DNA of 64,000 nt from Nitrogeniibacter aestuarii (GCF_017309585.1 NZ_CP071321.1:558001-622000), one strand, 5' to 3'. Shown: positions 43,819 through 53,252, numbered from the stretch's first letter. Made by a program: numbers and translations. The notes: generated by a model from the sequence alone, not told the origin.

Positions 43819-44026
43819 GGCACGAAGCCAACACCGCGCGTTCAACCGGCTTGAACTTGCTGTGATGGCGCCCGGCTGCGGCCGGGCACACCCTCCAGAC
43901 TGGCATCACGCAAGGCTGCTTGTCCTGATGCCTCGCCGGGCACACGTGCCTTCTCTGGTATTGCCATCGTCTTCCTCATCCGCTGGGTGGGCCTGGTGGC
44001 CGAGGTACGGCAATCAGATGCACGAC

Positions 44027-45649
44027 TCAGGCGGGCACGCGCCGGTCTTCGCGAATCATCTGTGCGCCACGGCTGGCGATCATGATGGTGGGTGAGCTGG
44101 TGTTGCCCGAGGTGATGGTCGGCATGATCGAGGCGTCGACCACGCGCAATCCTTCCAGACCACGCACCCGCAGGCGGCTGTCGGTCACCGCCTTGGCGTC
44201 GTCGTTCCGACCCATCTTGCAGGTGCCCACCGGGTGGAAGATGGTGGTGCCGATATTGCCGGCGGCCACCGCCAGTTCTTCGTCGCTCTCGAAGCCGGGA
44301 CCCGGCAGATATTCCTCGGGGTGATAGGGCGCCAGCGCGGCCTGGCTGGCAATGCGCCGGGTCAGACGGATGGCCTTGGCGGCCTTTACCCGGTCGGCCT
44401 TGTGCGACAGGTAGTTGGGCGCGATCCTCGGCGCGGTGTTCGGGTCGCGATCACGTATGCTGATGTGCCCGCGTGATTGCGGCCGCAGGTCGCACACACT
44501 GGCGGTAAAGGCCGGGAACTTGTGCAGCGGGTCGCCGAACTTGTCGAGTGACAGGGGCTGCACGTGGTACTCCAGATCGGGCGTCCCCACCGTCTCGTCC
44601 GAGCAGGCAAACAGCCCGAGCTGGCTGGGTGCCATGGTCAGTGGCCCGCGTTTGAAAAGCGCGTATTCCAGCCCCATCTTGATCTTGCCCAGGATGCTGT
44701 TGGCCTGCTGGTTGAGGGTGTGGATGCCATCGACCTTGTAGATGCTGCGCAGCTGCAAATGATCCTGCAGGTTCTGCCCGACACCCGGCAGGGCGTGCGC
44801 GACCGGGATGCCGAGTGACTGCAGGAAGACCGGGTCACCAATGCCCGAGCGCTGAAGGATGCCCGGTGAGCCGATGGAGCCGGCGGCCAGCACAACTTCC
44901 ACGCGGGCCTTGGCCATGCACGATTGCCCGTGCTGCTGGAACTCGATGCCGGTGACCCGTTTGCCGTCCATGATCAGCCTGTCCGACAGGGCGGCGGTGA
45001 CGATGGTGAGGTTGGGGCGATGGCGCACCGGGTCGAGGAAGCCGCGCACCGCGCTCCAGCGGGTGCCCTTCTTCTGGTTGACCTCGAACTGGCTCACGCC
45101 CAGGTTGCTGCCGCGGTTGAAGTCGGGGGTGGCCGGAATGCCGGCCTGCACGGTGGCCTCGGCAAAACGGTCGAGAATGTCCCAGCGCAGGCGCTGCTGC
45201 TCGACGCGCCATTCACCGTCCTTGCCATGGAAGTCGCAACCGCCCTTGTGGTGGCTTTCCACTTTCTTGAACTCGGGCAGCACGTTCTGCCAGGCCCAGG
45301 CACTGTCGCCGGTGAGCGCGGCCCACTCGTCGTAGTCGCGCTGCTGGCCGCGCAGGTAGAGCATGGCGTTGATGAGCGTGCTGCCGCCCAGGCCCTTGCC
45401 GCGGGCGTAGATGATGCTGCGCCCGTTCAGGCCGGGCTCGGGTTCGGTCTTGTAGCACCAGTCGGTGCGCGGGTTGTTGATGCAGTACAGGTAGCCGACG
45501 GGGATCTTCGTCCAGATCCATTGCTCGTCATTGCCGGCTTCGAGCAGCAGGACCTTCACGTCCGGGTCGGCCGAGAGCCGGTTGGCCAGCACGCAGCCAG
45601 CGGCGCCCGCACCCGCGATGATGTAGTCGTATTCGCCGAAGTCTTTCAT
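44027..45649 (-). CDS. GMC-family FAD oxidoreductase (alcohol/choline dehydrogenase-like)
   Basis: 540 residues. FAD-binding DYIIAGAGAAGCVLANRL at the N-terminus, GMC signature 1 ARGKGLGGSTLINAMLYLRG and signature 2 GSIGSPGILQRSGIG, catalytic His in FHPVGTCKMG and second His/Asn region SGNTSSPTIMIASRGA. Oxidises primary alcohols to aldehydes (choline, alkanols, polyethylene glycol in relatives), passing electrons to quinone or cytochrome. Upstream on the same strand is an aldehyde dehydrogenase, giving an alcohol to aldehyde to acid pair. Confidence 0.9.
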   Translation of the reverse strand: MKDFGEYDYIIAGAGAAGCVLANRLSADPDVKVLLLEAGNDEQWIWTKIPVGYLYCINNPRTDWCYKTEPEPGLNGRSIIYARGKGLGGSTLINAMLYLRGQQRDYDEWAALTGDSAWAWQNVLPEFKKVESHHKGGCDFHGKDGEWRVEQQRLRWDILDRFAEATVQAGIPATPDFNRGSNLGVSQFEVNQKKGTRWSAVRGFLDPVRHRPNLTIVTAALSDRLIMDGKRVTGIEFQQHGQSCMAKARVEVVLAAGSIGSPGILQRSGIGDPVFLQSLGIPVAHALPGVGQNLQDHLQLRSIYKVDGIHTLNQQANSILGKIKMGLEYALFKRGPLTMAPSQLGLFACSDETVGTPDLEYHVQPLSLDKFGDPLHKFPAFTASVCDLRPQSRGHISIRDRDPNTAPRIAPNYLSHKADRVKAAKAIRLTRRIASQAALAPYHPEEYLPGPGFESDEELAVAAGNIGTTIFHPVGTCKMGRNDDAKAVTDSRLRVRGLEGLRVVDASIMPTITSGNTSSPTIMIASRGAQMIREDRRVPA

Positions 45650-45742
45650 GGTGTCTCTCCCTCCTCAGGGTCGCGACCCGGCCTCCGATGCGTGTCGGAC
45701 GCCGTGGTCAGCCTTGCGATGTTCAGGCGATGGTGGGGCGGG

Positions 45743-47257
45743 TCAGTTCACCGGCATGACGAACTCGGGCCCTTTCGAGCCGCTGTCCGGCCAGCGCTGC
45801 ATGATGCTCTTGTAGCGGGTGTAGAAGCGCACGCCCTCTTCGCCGTAGGCGTGGTGGTCGCCGAACAGGCTGGCCTTCCAGCCGCCGAAGGAGTGCCAGG
45901 CCATGGGCACCGGGATGGGCACGTTGATGCCCACCATGCCGATGCGGATGCGGTTGGAAAACTCCTGCGCGGTACGCCCGTCGCGCGTGTAGCAGGCCAC
46001 GCCGTTGCCGAAGGCGTGGTTGTTGATCAGCGCCACCGCCTCGGCGAAGGTGTCCACGCGCACCACGCACAGCACCGGTCCGAAGATTTCCTCTTCGTAG
46101 ATCTTCATGCCCGGCTTCACGTGGTCGAACAGGGTGGCGCCGGTGAAGAAGCCGTTCTCGCGACCGGGCACGGTCAGGCCGCGCCCGTCCATCACCAGGG
46201 TGGCGCCTTCGTTCACGCCGGTGTCGATGTAGCCCTCGATGCGGGCCTTGGCCTCGGCGGTGACGATGGGGCCCATGTCGGCGCCCTCGGCTTCCCCGTC
46301 GTTGATGTTGAGCGCGGCGGCGCGGGTCTGCACCTTGTCGATCAGCTCGTCGGCGATGTGGCCCACGGCCACCGCCACCGAGATCGCCATGCAGCGCTCG
46401 CCGGCCGAGCCGTACGCAGCGCCAATGAGGGCGTCGGCCGCCTGGTCCAGATCGGCATCGGGCATCACCACCATGTGGTTCTTGGCGCCGCCCAGGGCCT
46501 GGGCACGCTTGCCGTGGTGGGCCGCCGTCTCGTAGATGTATCTGGCGATCGGGGTGGAGCCCACGAAGCTCACCGCCTGCACGTCCGGGTGGGCGAGCAG
46601 GGTGTCCACCGCCAGCTTGTCGCCCTGCACCACGTTGAACACGCCATCGGGCAGGCCTGCGTCCTGGAACAGTTCGGCGGTCAGCAGCGAGGGCGACGGG
46701 TCGCGCTCGGAGGGCTTGAGGATGAAGGCGTTGCCACAGGCGATGCTCACCGGTGCCATCCACATGGGCACCATGAAGGGAAAGTTGAACGGCGTGATGC
46801 CGGCGGTGACGCCCAACGGGTGGCGCTGCGACCAGTTGGCGATGCCCCCGCCCACGTTGTCCGAATACTGGCCCTTGAGCAGTTGGGGGATGCCGCAGGC
46901 GAACTCGATCACTTCCAGCCCGCGCTGCACTTCGCCCTGCGCATCCGGAAAGGTCTTGCCATGCTCGCGGGTGATCAGGCGGGCGAGGTCTTTCGAATGA
47001 CGCTCCACCAACTCCTTCATCTTGAACATCACGCGGGCGCGGCGCTGCGGTGCCAGCTCGCCCCAGGCGACCTGGGCCTGCACCGCGCTGGTCACGGCGG
47101 CGTTCACGTCCTCGACCGAGGCCAGACCCACCTGCCGGGCCACTTCGCCCAGCGCCGGGTCGAACACCGGCTTCGACTCGCCGCCCGTGGCTTCGACCGG
47201 CTTGCCGTCGATCCAGTGGGTGAGGGTGTCGGGGGCGTTGATGTAAGTGAAGCTCAT
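45743..47257 (-). CDS. mmsA: CoA-acylating methylmalonate-semialdehyde dehydrogenase
   Basis: 504 residues, aldehyde dehydrogenase fold. TPFNFPFMVPMWMAPVSIACGNAFILKPSERDPS is the MMSDH form of the NAD-binding region, catalytic Cys in SAGERCMAISVAV, and the general-base Glu position is altered as in CoA-acylating MMSDH. Converts (methyl)malonate semialdehyde to propionyl- or acetyl-CoA in valine, inositol or beta-alanine breakdown; could also serve the adjacent alcohol oxidase. ATG 47257 with GGAGAGA. Divergent from a LysR gene, probably its regulator. Confidence 0.9.
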   Translation of the reverse strand: MSFTYINAPDTLTHWIDGKPVEATGGESKPVFDPALGEVARQVGLASVEDVNAAVTSAVQAQVAWGELAPQRRARVMFKMKELVERHSKDLARLITREHGKTFPDAQGEVQRGLEVIEFACGIPQLLKGQYSDNVGGGIANWSQRHPLGVTAGITPFNFPFMVPMWMAPVSIACGNAFILKPSERDPSPSLLTAELFQDAGLPDGVFNVVQGDKLAVDTLLAHPDVQAVSFVGSTPIARYIYETAAHHGKRAQALGGAKNHMVVMPDADLDQAADALIGAAYGSAGERCMAISVAVAVGHIADELIDKVQTRAAALNINDGEAEGADMGPIVTAEAKARIEGYIDTGVNEGATLVMDGRGLTVPGRENGFFTGATLFDHVKPGMKIYEEEIFGPVLCVVRVDTFAEAVALINNHAFGNGVACYTRDGRTAQEFSNRIRIGMVGINVPIPVPMAWHSFGGWKASLFGDHHAYGEEGVRFYTRYKSIMQRWPDSGSKGPEFVMPVN

Positions 47258-47346
47258 GGATGTCTCTCCCGCTCGTGAGTTCATTTAGGTCTGTGAGCGT
47301 ATTGAAGCCCTGATTCGGCAAGGCGTCCAATGACTTCTGCTTGATT

Positions 47347-47371
47347 CCGTTATTTGCAGTGCTTATAACGG
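47347..47371. promoter_or_regulatory. LysR-type operator (T-N11-A)
   Basis: CCGTTAT, 11 bases, ATAACGG: perfect 7-bp arms forming the T-N11-A dyad that LysR regulators recognise. Located in the 140-bp mmsA/LysR divergent gap, 26 bp upstream of the LysR start. The arms and spacing are directly seen; the link to this LysR is inferred from position. Confidence 0.7.
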
Positions 47372-47397
47372 TGGTTCGTTTTCAGCGGTCATTGAAG

Positions 47398-48288
47398 ATG
47401 GATATCCAACTGCTCAGCGCCTTCGTCACGGTGGCAAGGGAAGGCAATCTCACCCGTGCCGCCGAGCGCCTGTTCGTGACCCAGCCGGCGCTCAGCCTGC
47501 AGATCAAGAAGCTGCAGACCGGGCTCGAGCTCACGCTCTTCGAGCGCACCCCGCGCGGCATGCGTCTCACCGAAGCCGGTCAGCGTCTGCTGCCGGTGGC
47601 CGAGCGGGCGCTGGGGGGCGTGGCGGAATTCCGTGCGGCGGCAGCGGGGCTAAAGGATACGATCAGCGGTCGTTTGCGTCTGGGCACCATCGTCGACCCC
47701 GAGTTCCTTCGTCTCGGTGCCTTTCTGAGTGCGCTGGCCGAGCGCCATCCCACGCTCTCCTTCGAACTGACGCACGGCATGTCGGGCACGGTGACGCGCC
47801 TAGTGGAGCAGGGTGAACTCGATGTGGCCTACACCCTGGGGCCGCCGGGCTTTCCGGACCTGACCGGGCGTTTTCACGTGGTCGAGCTGACCGACTTCAG
47901 TTACCGGGTGGTCGCACCGCCGGGCTGGGCCGGGCAGGTGCGGGGCAAGGGCTGGCGCGAGCTGGCGGCGCTGCCATGGATCGAAACGCCGCCGGATTCG
48001 GTGCACCACCGCCTGCTGTCATCCGTGTTTGCTGCGGAGGGCGTGCGCCCGCACGTGGTGGCGCGGGTGGATCTTGAACCCTCCATGCTCGATCTGGTCC
48101 GCTCGGGCGTGGCCCTTGCGCTGGCCCGTGACAGCCTCGCGCTGCGCGCGGCGCATGCGGAGGGTGTCGTGATTGCCGATAGCGTGTCGGTGGAAGCCGA
48201 GCTGGGTCTGGTCTGCCGGGCCGACCGACGGACCGAGGCGCCGATCAAGGCTGCGATGGCTGCCATCGAGAGCGTCTGGCGGGGTTGA
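47398..48288 (+). CDS. LysR-family transcriptional regulator
   Basis: 296 residues. N-terminal helix-turn-helix (LLSAFVTVAREGNLTRAAERLFVTQPALSLQIKKLQ) followed by a co-inducer-binding domain of two Rossmann-like lobes. ATG 47398 begins the canonical MDIQLLSAFVTV; an in-frame start at 47341 would overlap the operator. Predicted to control mmsA and the GMC oxidoreductase, and itself. Confidence 0.9.
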   Translation: MDIQLLSAFVTVAREGNLTRAAERLFVTQPALSLQIKKLQTGLELTLFERTPRGMRLTEAGQRLLPVAERALGGVAEFRAAAAGLKDTISGRLRLGTIVDPEFLRLGAFLSALAERHPTLSFELTHGMSGTVTRLVEQGELDVAYTLGPPGFPDLTGRFHVVELTDFSYRVVAPPGWAGQVRGKGWRELAALPWIETPPDSVHHRLLSSVFAAEGVRPHVVARVDLEPSMLDLVRSGVALALARDSLALRAAHAEGVVIADSVSVEAELGLVCRADRRTEAPIKAAMAAIESVWRG

Positions 48289-48331
48289 GTGCTTGCCCGC
48301 CGCAGACCAAGCGAAGCGGGTAGGGTTGGCA

Positions 48332-48337
48332 TATAAT
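48332..48337 (+). promoter_or_regulatory. Possible -10 element of the AraC gene
   Basis: A perfect TATAAT in a 193-bp gap, 144 bp before the AraC start. No good -35 hexamer lies 16-18 bases upstream, which fits an activated promoter or chance in an AT-richer stretch. Confidence 0.3.
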
Positions 48338-48481
48338 TCCTCGATAAAACCATAAGCCGTTTTTTATATTCGCTGGGTCGAGACGCAGGCGTTTTCCACA
48401 CGAGGCGCGGTCCGGGGCGGCACCCGACCGGGCTTGCCGACACGTTGTGTCGGCATCGCCAGCGAACAGGAGGCATCAGGC

Positions 48482-49378
48482 ATGGCGACACTGATCACCC
48501 CACGAGACTTGCCCACCTGGGTGCCCGGACGCGTGCTTTCCGCCAGTGATGGACAAGGCTGGAAAGACGTGGCGCACCGGGCCTATCTCTATACCGGGCT
48601 GGATGTTCCCATCCCCGCCATGGACTGCTTCATGATCGTTCGCTACCGGGGCGGCGACACGCCGATGGATCGCTGGGTTGACGGGCGCTGGACGCGCAAG
48701 ACCTGCACCCCGGGCGATTTCTCGTTGCTGACCCGGTCGGCCAATTCCCACTGGCACTGGACCCAGTGCATCGATGTGGGGCACACCTACCTGTCCGAGG
48801 CGCTCATGTCGCGGGTCGCGACCGATATTGTCGAGCGTGATGTGGCCGAAGTGCGCCTGCATGATGTGCTGCAGGCCCAGGATCCGGTGGTCACGCAGAT
48901 CACCGATGCGATCACCACCGAGGCGAAACATCAGGGTGTGGGTGGTGCCTTGTATGCCGAAGCCTTGTCGATTCAGCTGGCAGTGCATCTGATTCGTGAG
49001 TACGCCGAGGTGAGTTTTCGTGGCGAGGCGGCTGCGGGGCTTCTGTCTCCGTCGGTCATGCGTCGGCTTGATGAATTCATCGACACCCATCTGCATGAAG
49101 GGGTCACCATTGAACGCATGGCGTTGATCGCGGGCCTTGGGGTGTGGACCTTCACCAAGCATTTTCGGGAAAGCGCGGGGGTGTCCCCCTACGAATACGT
49201 GATCCGTCGTCGGCTCGAGCGCGCCACCCGGCTCCTCACCAGCAGTCAGCGGGCCATCAAGGAGATTGCGGCCGATTGCGGCTTTTCCGATCAGGCGCAC
49301 CTGACGCGGGCCCTGCGCGCGCGACAGGGCATGACGCCGGCGCAGATGCGCCGCAGCGCGGGGCGCTCAGGCGCATAG
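48482..49378 (+). CDS. AraC-family transcriptional activator
   Basis: 298 residues. The C-terminal ~100 residues hold two helix-turn-helices (IERMALIAGLGVWTFTKHFRE and IKEIAADCGFSDQAHLTRALRARQGMTPAQMR). The N-terminal domain (TWVPGRVLSASDGQGWKDV...GDFSLLTRSANSHWHW) is of the AraC_binding type found in activators of degradation genes. ATG 48482 has AGGAGG upstream; 48434 lacks one. It points toward the BVMO set on the other strand; a 42-bp sequence repeated in two of that set's promoters is the likely target. Confidence 0.9.
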   Translation: MATLITPRDLPTWVPGRVLSASDGQGWKDVAHRAYLYTGLDVPIPAMDCFMIVRYRGGDTPMDRWVDGRWTRKTCTPGDFSLLTRSANSHWHWTQCIDVGHTYLSEALMSRVATDIVERDVAEVRLHDVLQAQDPVVTQITDAITTEAKHQGVGGALYAEALSIQLAVHLIREYAEVSFRGEAAAGLLSPSVMRRLDEFIDTHLHEGVTIERMALIAGLGVWTFTKHFRESAGVSPYEYVIRRRLERATRLLTSSQRAIKEIAADCGFSDQAHLTRALRARQGMTPAQMRRSAGRSGA

Positions 49379-49381
49379 ACG

Positions 49382-49415
49382 AAAAAAGGCCGGGTGCCGT
49401 TCCGGGCACCCGGCC
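49382..49415 (-). terminator. Terminator of the hydrolase/SDR/BVMO operon
   Basis: On the minus strand an 11-bp stem (GGCCGGGTGCC and complement) is followed by TTTTTTC. It lies between the AraC stop and the minus-strand hydrolase (ends 49480), and also would act weakly on the plus strand. Confidence 0.75.
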
Positions 49416-49479
49416 AACTCTCCACGAAGATCACCGCCGGCGTTGCTGGATCAGGCGGCGCCGGCAGCGGGGGACGTCG

Positions 49480-50529
49480 TCACGACACCGGTCGGGACAA
49501 CAACGCCGAGAGATTCCGGTCGAGTTCGGTCATCATGTTTGCATCGGTACCGAACAGCGCCAGATGGCCGTCGATGCTGCTCAATGGATGAAACTCGCTG
49601 TTGGCGATGAGTTGCTGTTCGGCCAGGCAGTCGTTGGGCGGAAAGAACATGTCATGGCTGATCGGCATGACAAACGTCCGGGCCGTGATGCGGCTCAGGG
49701 CTTCGGCCAGACTGCCGTCGGTGTGCCGGCTGACGTCGCCGCGTTGCCATTTCCACGCCATGCACAGCAGGTTGTTCGGGTCCATGGGGCCGAAGTAGCC
49801 GGTCATGAACTCGTCCACGAACGCGCCCATGTCGGCAAAGCCGAGCACCCGATGGCGGCCGGCGCGGAAGAACTCGGTGCTCCAGCCCATGACCGTCCAC
49901 AGCTTGGCATGGCGCTTCAGGCCGGCGGCCACGTCGGCCGGTGTCCGGTAGCGCCCGTTGCTGAATCCCGGGTCGGTGACGATGGCCTCGATCAGGGTCT
50001 CGGCGTACAGGAAGTCGTGCTCGGTGTTTTTCGCCGTGCCGGCGATTGGCGCCGCACGCAGCACCATCTGCGGAAAACGCACCGCCCACTCGTAGGTCTG
50101 CTGTGCACCCATGGAGCCGCCGACCACGAGTTGCAGTTTTTCGACACCGAAGTGCTCGGTCAGCAAGCGGTGCTGGGCGCGCACGTCGTCACCGATGCGC
50201 ACACGCGGAAAATCCGGCCCCGCGATGGGCGCCGGCGCATTGCTGGGCGACGTGGACAGACCGTTGCCGATCTGATTGACCACGATGATGCAGTAGCGTG
50301 ACGGGTCCAGCGCCCGGCCTTCGCCGATGTAGGCATCGCCCATGATCTTGCTGGTGCCCGAGTACCAGGTGGGCACCAGAATGACGTTGTCGCGCGCCTC
50401 GTTGAGTGTGCCGTGCATGGCCACGGCCAGCTGGCAGTGCTCGATGACACCGCCTTCTTCCAGCTCGAGACGGCCGATGTCGATCAGCTCGAAGGGGCCG
50501 TGGTTGTCCTGCGTGTAGTAGTTGTTCAT
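49480..50529 (-). CDS. Alpha/beta hydrolase, homoserine O-acetyltransferase (MetX)-like
   Basis: 349 residues. MetX-type fold: NVILVPTWYSGTSKIM, nucleophile Ser139 in VGGSMGAQQTYEWA, acidic residue in SHDMFFPP and His in DGHLALFG. True MetX conserves other substrate contacts, and no methionine genes are nearby. In a transcript with a ketone monooxygenase and an SDR it most likely hydrolyses the ester or lactone made by the BVMO. Starts 50 bp after the SDR gene. Confidence 0.8.
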   Translation of the reverse strand: MNNYYTQDNHGPFELIDIGRLELEEGGVIEHCQLAVAMHGTLNEARDNVILVPTWYSGTSKIMGDAYIGEGRALDPSRYCIIVVNQIGNGLSTSPSNAPAPIAGPDFPRVRIGDDVRAQHRLLTEHFGVEKLQLVVGGSMGAQQTYEWAVRFPQMVLRAAPIAGTAKNTEHDFLYAETLIEAIVTDPGFSNGRYRTPADVAAGLKRHAKLWTVMGWSTEFFRAGRHRVLGFADMGAFVDEFMTGYFGPMDPNNLLCMAWKWQRGDVSRHTDGSLAEALSRITARTFVMPISHDMFFPPNDCLAEQQLIANSEFHPLSSIDGHLALFGTDANMMTELDRNLSALLSRPVS

Positions 50530-50579
50530 GGCAAGGTCTCCTCTGTGGGGTGCCCCGGCCGGCGCCGGGGCGTGTGCGC

Positions 50580-51347
50580 TCAGCGCGCGGTGTATCCGCC
50601 GTCGATCACCAGTTCCGAGCCGGTGATCCAGCGTGCCTCGTCCGAGGCGAGATAGACCGCACCCCAGGCGATGTCGTCCGGATCGCCCGTGCCGTGCAGC
50701 GGGTGCAGGGCATCAAGGGCGGCTTTGGCCTTGTCCAGCTCCATGCCCGCGTTGTTGGCGTAGCGCTTGACCAGGGCGGTGAACACGAAGCCCGGGTGGA
50801 TGGAGTTGAAGCGGATCTTGTCCGGAGCATAGATGAGCGCATCGTTCTTGGTCATCAGCCGCACCGCCCCCTTGGCGGCGTGGTAGGGCGGAATGTCGCC
50901 CCCGCCGACGAGCCCGTAGATGGACGAAATGTTCACCACCGAACCGCCACCGGCCCGGCGCATGGCCGGAATCACGTGCTTGGTGCACAGGAACACGGAA
51001 GTGGCATCCACGTTCATGACGCGGTTCCACTCGGCCAGGCTGAGCTGATCGGTGGGGGTGTTCTCGCCTTCGATGCCGGCGTTGTTGACCAGAATGTCGA
51101 GCCGGCCAAAGCGCTGCTCGACCGCCTGCATCGCGTCACGCACCTGCGCTTCGTCGGTGACATCGACCTGGACGAACATCGCCCGGCCGCCGCCGGCTTC
51201 GATCCGGTGCGCCAGCTCGGCGCCCTTGCTGTCCATGTCGAGAATGCCGATGGCGGCACCGTGTTCGGCCATGCGCAGGCTGGTGGCCTCGCCGAAGCCG
51301 TTGCTGCCGCCGGTGATGACCGCCACCTTGTTTTCGAGTCGTTTCAT
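50580..51347 (-). CDS. Short-chain dehydrogenase, alcohol-oxidising candidate
   Basis: 255-residue classical SDR. Cofactor motif TGGSNGFG (residues 12-19), NNAG (88-91), catalytic Ser142 region and Y155-H-A-A-K159; the acidic residue at the end of beta-2 (ILDMDS) points to NAD. In this operon it would oxidise a secondary alcohol to the ketone that the BVMO oxygenates. 27 bp after the BVMO gene. Confidence 0.85.
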   Translation of the reverse strand: MKRLENKVAVITGGSNGFGEATSLRMAEHGAAIGILDMDSKGAELAHRIEAGGGRAMFVQVDVTDEAQVRDAMQAVEQRFGRLDILVNNAGIEGENTPTDQLSLAEWNRVMNVDATSVFLCTKHVIPAMRRAGGGSVVNISSIYGLVGGGDIPPYHAAKGAVRLMTKNDALIYAPDKIRFNSIHPGFVFTALVKRYANNAGMELDKAKAALDALHPLHGTGDPDDIAWGAVYLASDEARWITGSELVIDGGYTAR

Positions 51348-51373
51348 TGTTGTGTCTCCTGTCGGGCCTGCGT

Positions 51374-53029
51374 TCAGTGCATCTGGAAGCCGGGGTAGCC
51401 GTCGCGGGCCAGTTCGTCACAGCGCTTGTGGTAGTTGCCGACACCGCCGATGTAGGAGAGCAGGCGACGGGGCTTGCCTTCGACGTTGGAGCCCATGTAC
51501 CAGGAGTCGGTCTTGACCACGAGGGTCTTGGCGGCAGTCTCGTCGTGGTGGCGCACCCAGTCGTCCTCGAACTCGGCGGTCGCTTCGACCACCTGATTGC
51601 CGTGCTTGAGGGCGTAGTCGATGCACCCGGTGATCCAGTCCACCTGTTGCTGCAGGCAGGTGGTCATGTTGCACAGGGCGGCGGACGGAGCCAGCGGTGC
51701 GCCGGTGGTGAACAGGTTGGGATAGCCGTGCACCTGAAGCCCCATGGAGGTGCGGATCTCCTGTTGCCACTGGTCCTTGAGCGAGCGATTGTTGCGACCG
51801 CGAATGTCGATGCGTGACAGGGCGCCGGAGCCGGCATCGAAGCCCACGGCCATGATGATCACATCCACTTCATGCACGGTGCCGTCCGCGGTTTCGATGC
51901 CCTCGGGCACGACGCGGGTGATGGCGGTCTTCTTGCAGTCCACCGTTTCCACGTTGGGTTGCAGATACACCTCGAGGTACTTGTTCTCCAGCGGCACGCG
52001 GTGGGTGCCGAAACCGTAGTCGGTCGGGATGAGCAGATCGCACAGCTTGGGATCGTTACCGAGGCGCTCGCGCATCTTGCCGCGAACGAACTCGGAGACT
52101 TCCTCGCTGACCGCCTCGTCGAAGAACATCTCGGGGAAGGAGGCCAGCCACAGGGACAGGGAGCCGTCTTCCCACAGGCTCTCGAGCACCTGGGTGCGCT
52201 CTTCGGGTGTCTTCTCTTCCCAGGGGCCGGCGTCGAAGTCGTAGTCGAAACCGGCGAAGGTCTCGCGCACGCGCTTCTTGAGTTCATGGAAGCGCGAGCT
52301 CCACTGATCCCAGTCGGCCTTGCTGTATTTGGGGTTACGCATGGGGATGATGTACTGCGGGGTGCGCACGAAGATCTTCATCGAGCCGACTTCCGGTGCG
52401 ATGGTCTGGATCACCTGGATGCCGGTGGCGCCGGTGCCGATCACCGCCACCCGCTTGCCCTTCAGATCGACCGGTTCCTTGGGCCACAGGGCTGTGTGGT
52501 AGATCTGGCCCTTGAAGCTGGCCTGGCCTTCGAAGCGATCGGACAGCGGCGCCGAGAGCATGCCGCAGCAGGCGATCAGGAACTGGGTGACGATCTTCTC
52601 GCCCTCGGTGGTCTCGATGCGCCAGACTTCGTTTTCCTCGTCGAAATGGGCCGAGGCGATGCGGGTGTTGAACTGGATGTCCTTCTTCAGGTCGAGCGTG
52701 TCGGCCACGTGGTTGAGCCAGCGTTCGGTTTCCGGCTGGGCGGGGAAGCGCTCCGAGGGCTGCCACGATTTGTAGAGTTCTTCCGAAAACCAGTACTGAT
52801 AGATCTCTGCCTGGGAGTCGAAGCGGGCGCCGGGGTAGCGGTTCCAGTACCAGGTGCCGCCCACGCCACTGCCGGCTTCATAGGCACGCACCGACATGCC
52901 CATGTCGCGCAGGCGGTGCAGCTGATAGAGGCCAGCGACGCCGGCGCCGATGACGACCGCGTCCAGATAGATGCCGCCGCGCAGGTCCAGACCGGCGCAT
53001 CCCTTCACGGGGAGCTGTTGCGTACTCAT
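51374..53029 (-). CDS. Type I Baeyer-Villiger monooxygenase
   Basis: 551 residues, FAD- and NADPH-dependent. First Rossmann motif GAGVAG (residues 28-33), BVMO fingerprint F172-x-G174-x3-H178-x3-W182-P183 and second Rossmann GTGATG (198-203). This fingerprint separates BVMOs from N-hydroxylating and other flavin monooxygenases. Inserts one oxygen next to a ketone carbonyl to form an ester or lactone; the length matches cyclohexanone/phenylacetone-type enzymes. ATG 53029 with AAGGAGA upstream; the longer frame to 53224 runs through its promoter element. Probable first gene of BVMO-SDR-hydrolase transcript. Confidence 0.92.
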   Translation of the reverse strand: MSTQQLPVKGCAGLDLRGGIYLDAVVIGAGVAGLYQLHRLRDMGMSVRAYEAGSGVGGTWYWNRYPGARFDSQAEIYQYWFSEELYKSWQPSERFPAQPETERWLNHVADTLDLKKDIQFNTRIASAHFDEENEVWRIETTEGEKIVTQFLIACCGMLSAPLSDRFEGQASFKGQIYHTALWPKEPVDLKGKRVAVIGTGATGIQVIQTIAPEVGSMKIFVRTPQYIIPMRNPKYSKADWDQWSSRFHELKKRVRETFAGFDYDFDAGPWEEKTPEERTQVLESLWEDGSLSLWLASFPEMFFDEAVSEEVSEFVRGKMRERLGNDPKLCDLLIPTDYGFGTHRVPLENKYLEVYLQPNVETVDCKKTAITRVVPEGIETADGTVHEVDVIIMAVGFDAGSGALSRIDIRGRNNRSLKDQWQQEIRTSMGLQVHGYPNLFTTGAPLAPSAALCNMTTCLQQQVDWITGCIDYALKHGNQVVEATAEFEDDWVRHHDETAAKTLVVKTDSWYMGSNVEGKPRRLLSYIGGVGNYHKRCDELARDGYPGFQMH

Positions 53030-53107
53030 TTTGTCTCCTTCCTTGTTGTGGCGGTCCGGCGCGGGGGTGCGTCGACCGTGATTGGAATTTAAGGAAGGGG
53101 TGGGGGA

Positions 53108-53149
53108 CGCATCTTGTCGTTTCGTGGCGAAGTTTTGAACGATCTGGTG
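53108..53149 (-). promoter_or_regulatory. 42-bp shared element upstream of BVMO (probable AraC site)
   Basis: Read in gene direction: CACC..ATCGTTCAAA...TTCGCCA...CGACAAGATGCG. The same 42 bp recur without gaps, with 35 identities, at 54258-54299 before the transporter gene. Similarity continues weakly toward the gene through CTTAAATTCCAA versus CTAGATTGCAA, which may be the -10 region. Lies 79 bp before the BVMO start. Confidence 0.7.
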
Positions 53150-53182
53150 AGGTGGCGTGCGACCGGTTGTCCAGGGGCGGCA

Positions 53183-53218
53183 AGAAAACGCCGGCGACCC
53201 GTCACGGGATCGCCGGCG
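53183..53218 (-). terminator. Terminator of the transporter gene
   Basis: Minus-strand hairpin with arms CGCCGGCGA and TCGCCGGCG (9 bp) around CCCGT-CACGGG-like inner pairs, followed by TTTTCTTG. It lies 35 bp past the stop of the transporter-like gene and directly before the BVMO element, so the two genes use separate promoters. Confidence 0.7.
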
Positions 53219-53252
53219 CTTCATGTGGCGGTTGCTGCTGAAAAAGCCGCGC

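Noticed and set aside
44924..47278. 784-codon plus-strand frame opposite the GMC oxidoreductase and mmsA
   Set aside because: Spans the antisense of two well-identified genes and the gap between them; no motifs, GC artefact.
49480..50529. True homoserine O-acetyltransferase (metX)
   Set aside because: Fold fits, but there is no methionine gene context, and the gene is in a transcript with an SDR and a BVMO; esterase role is likelier.
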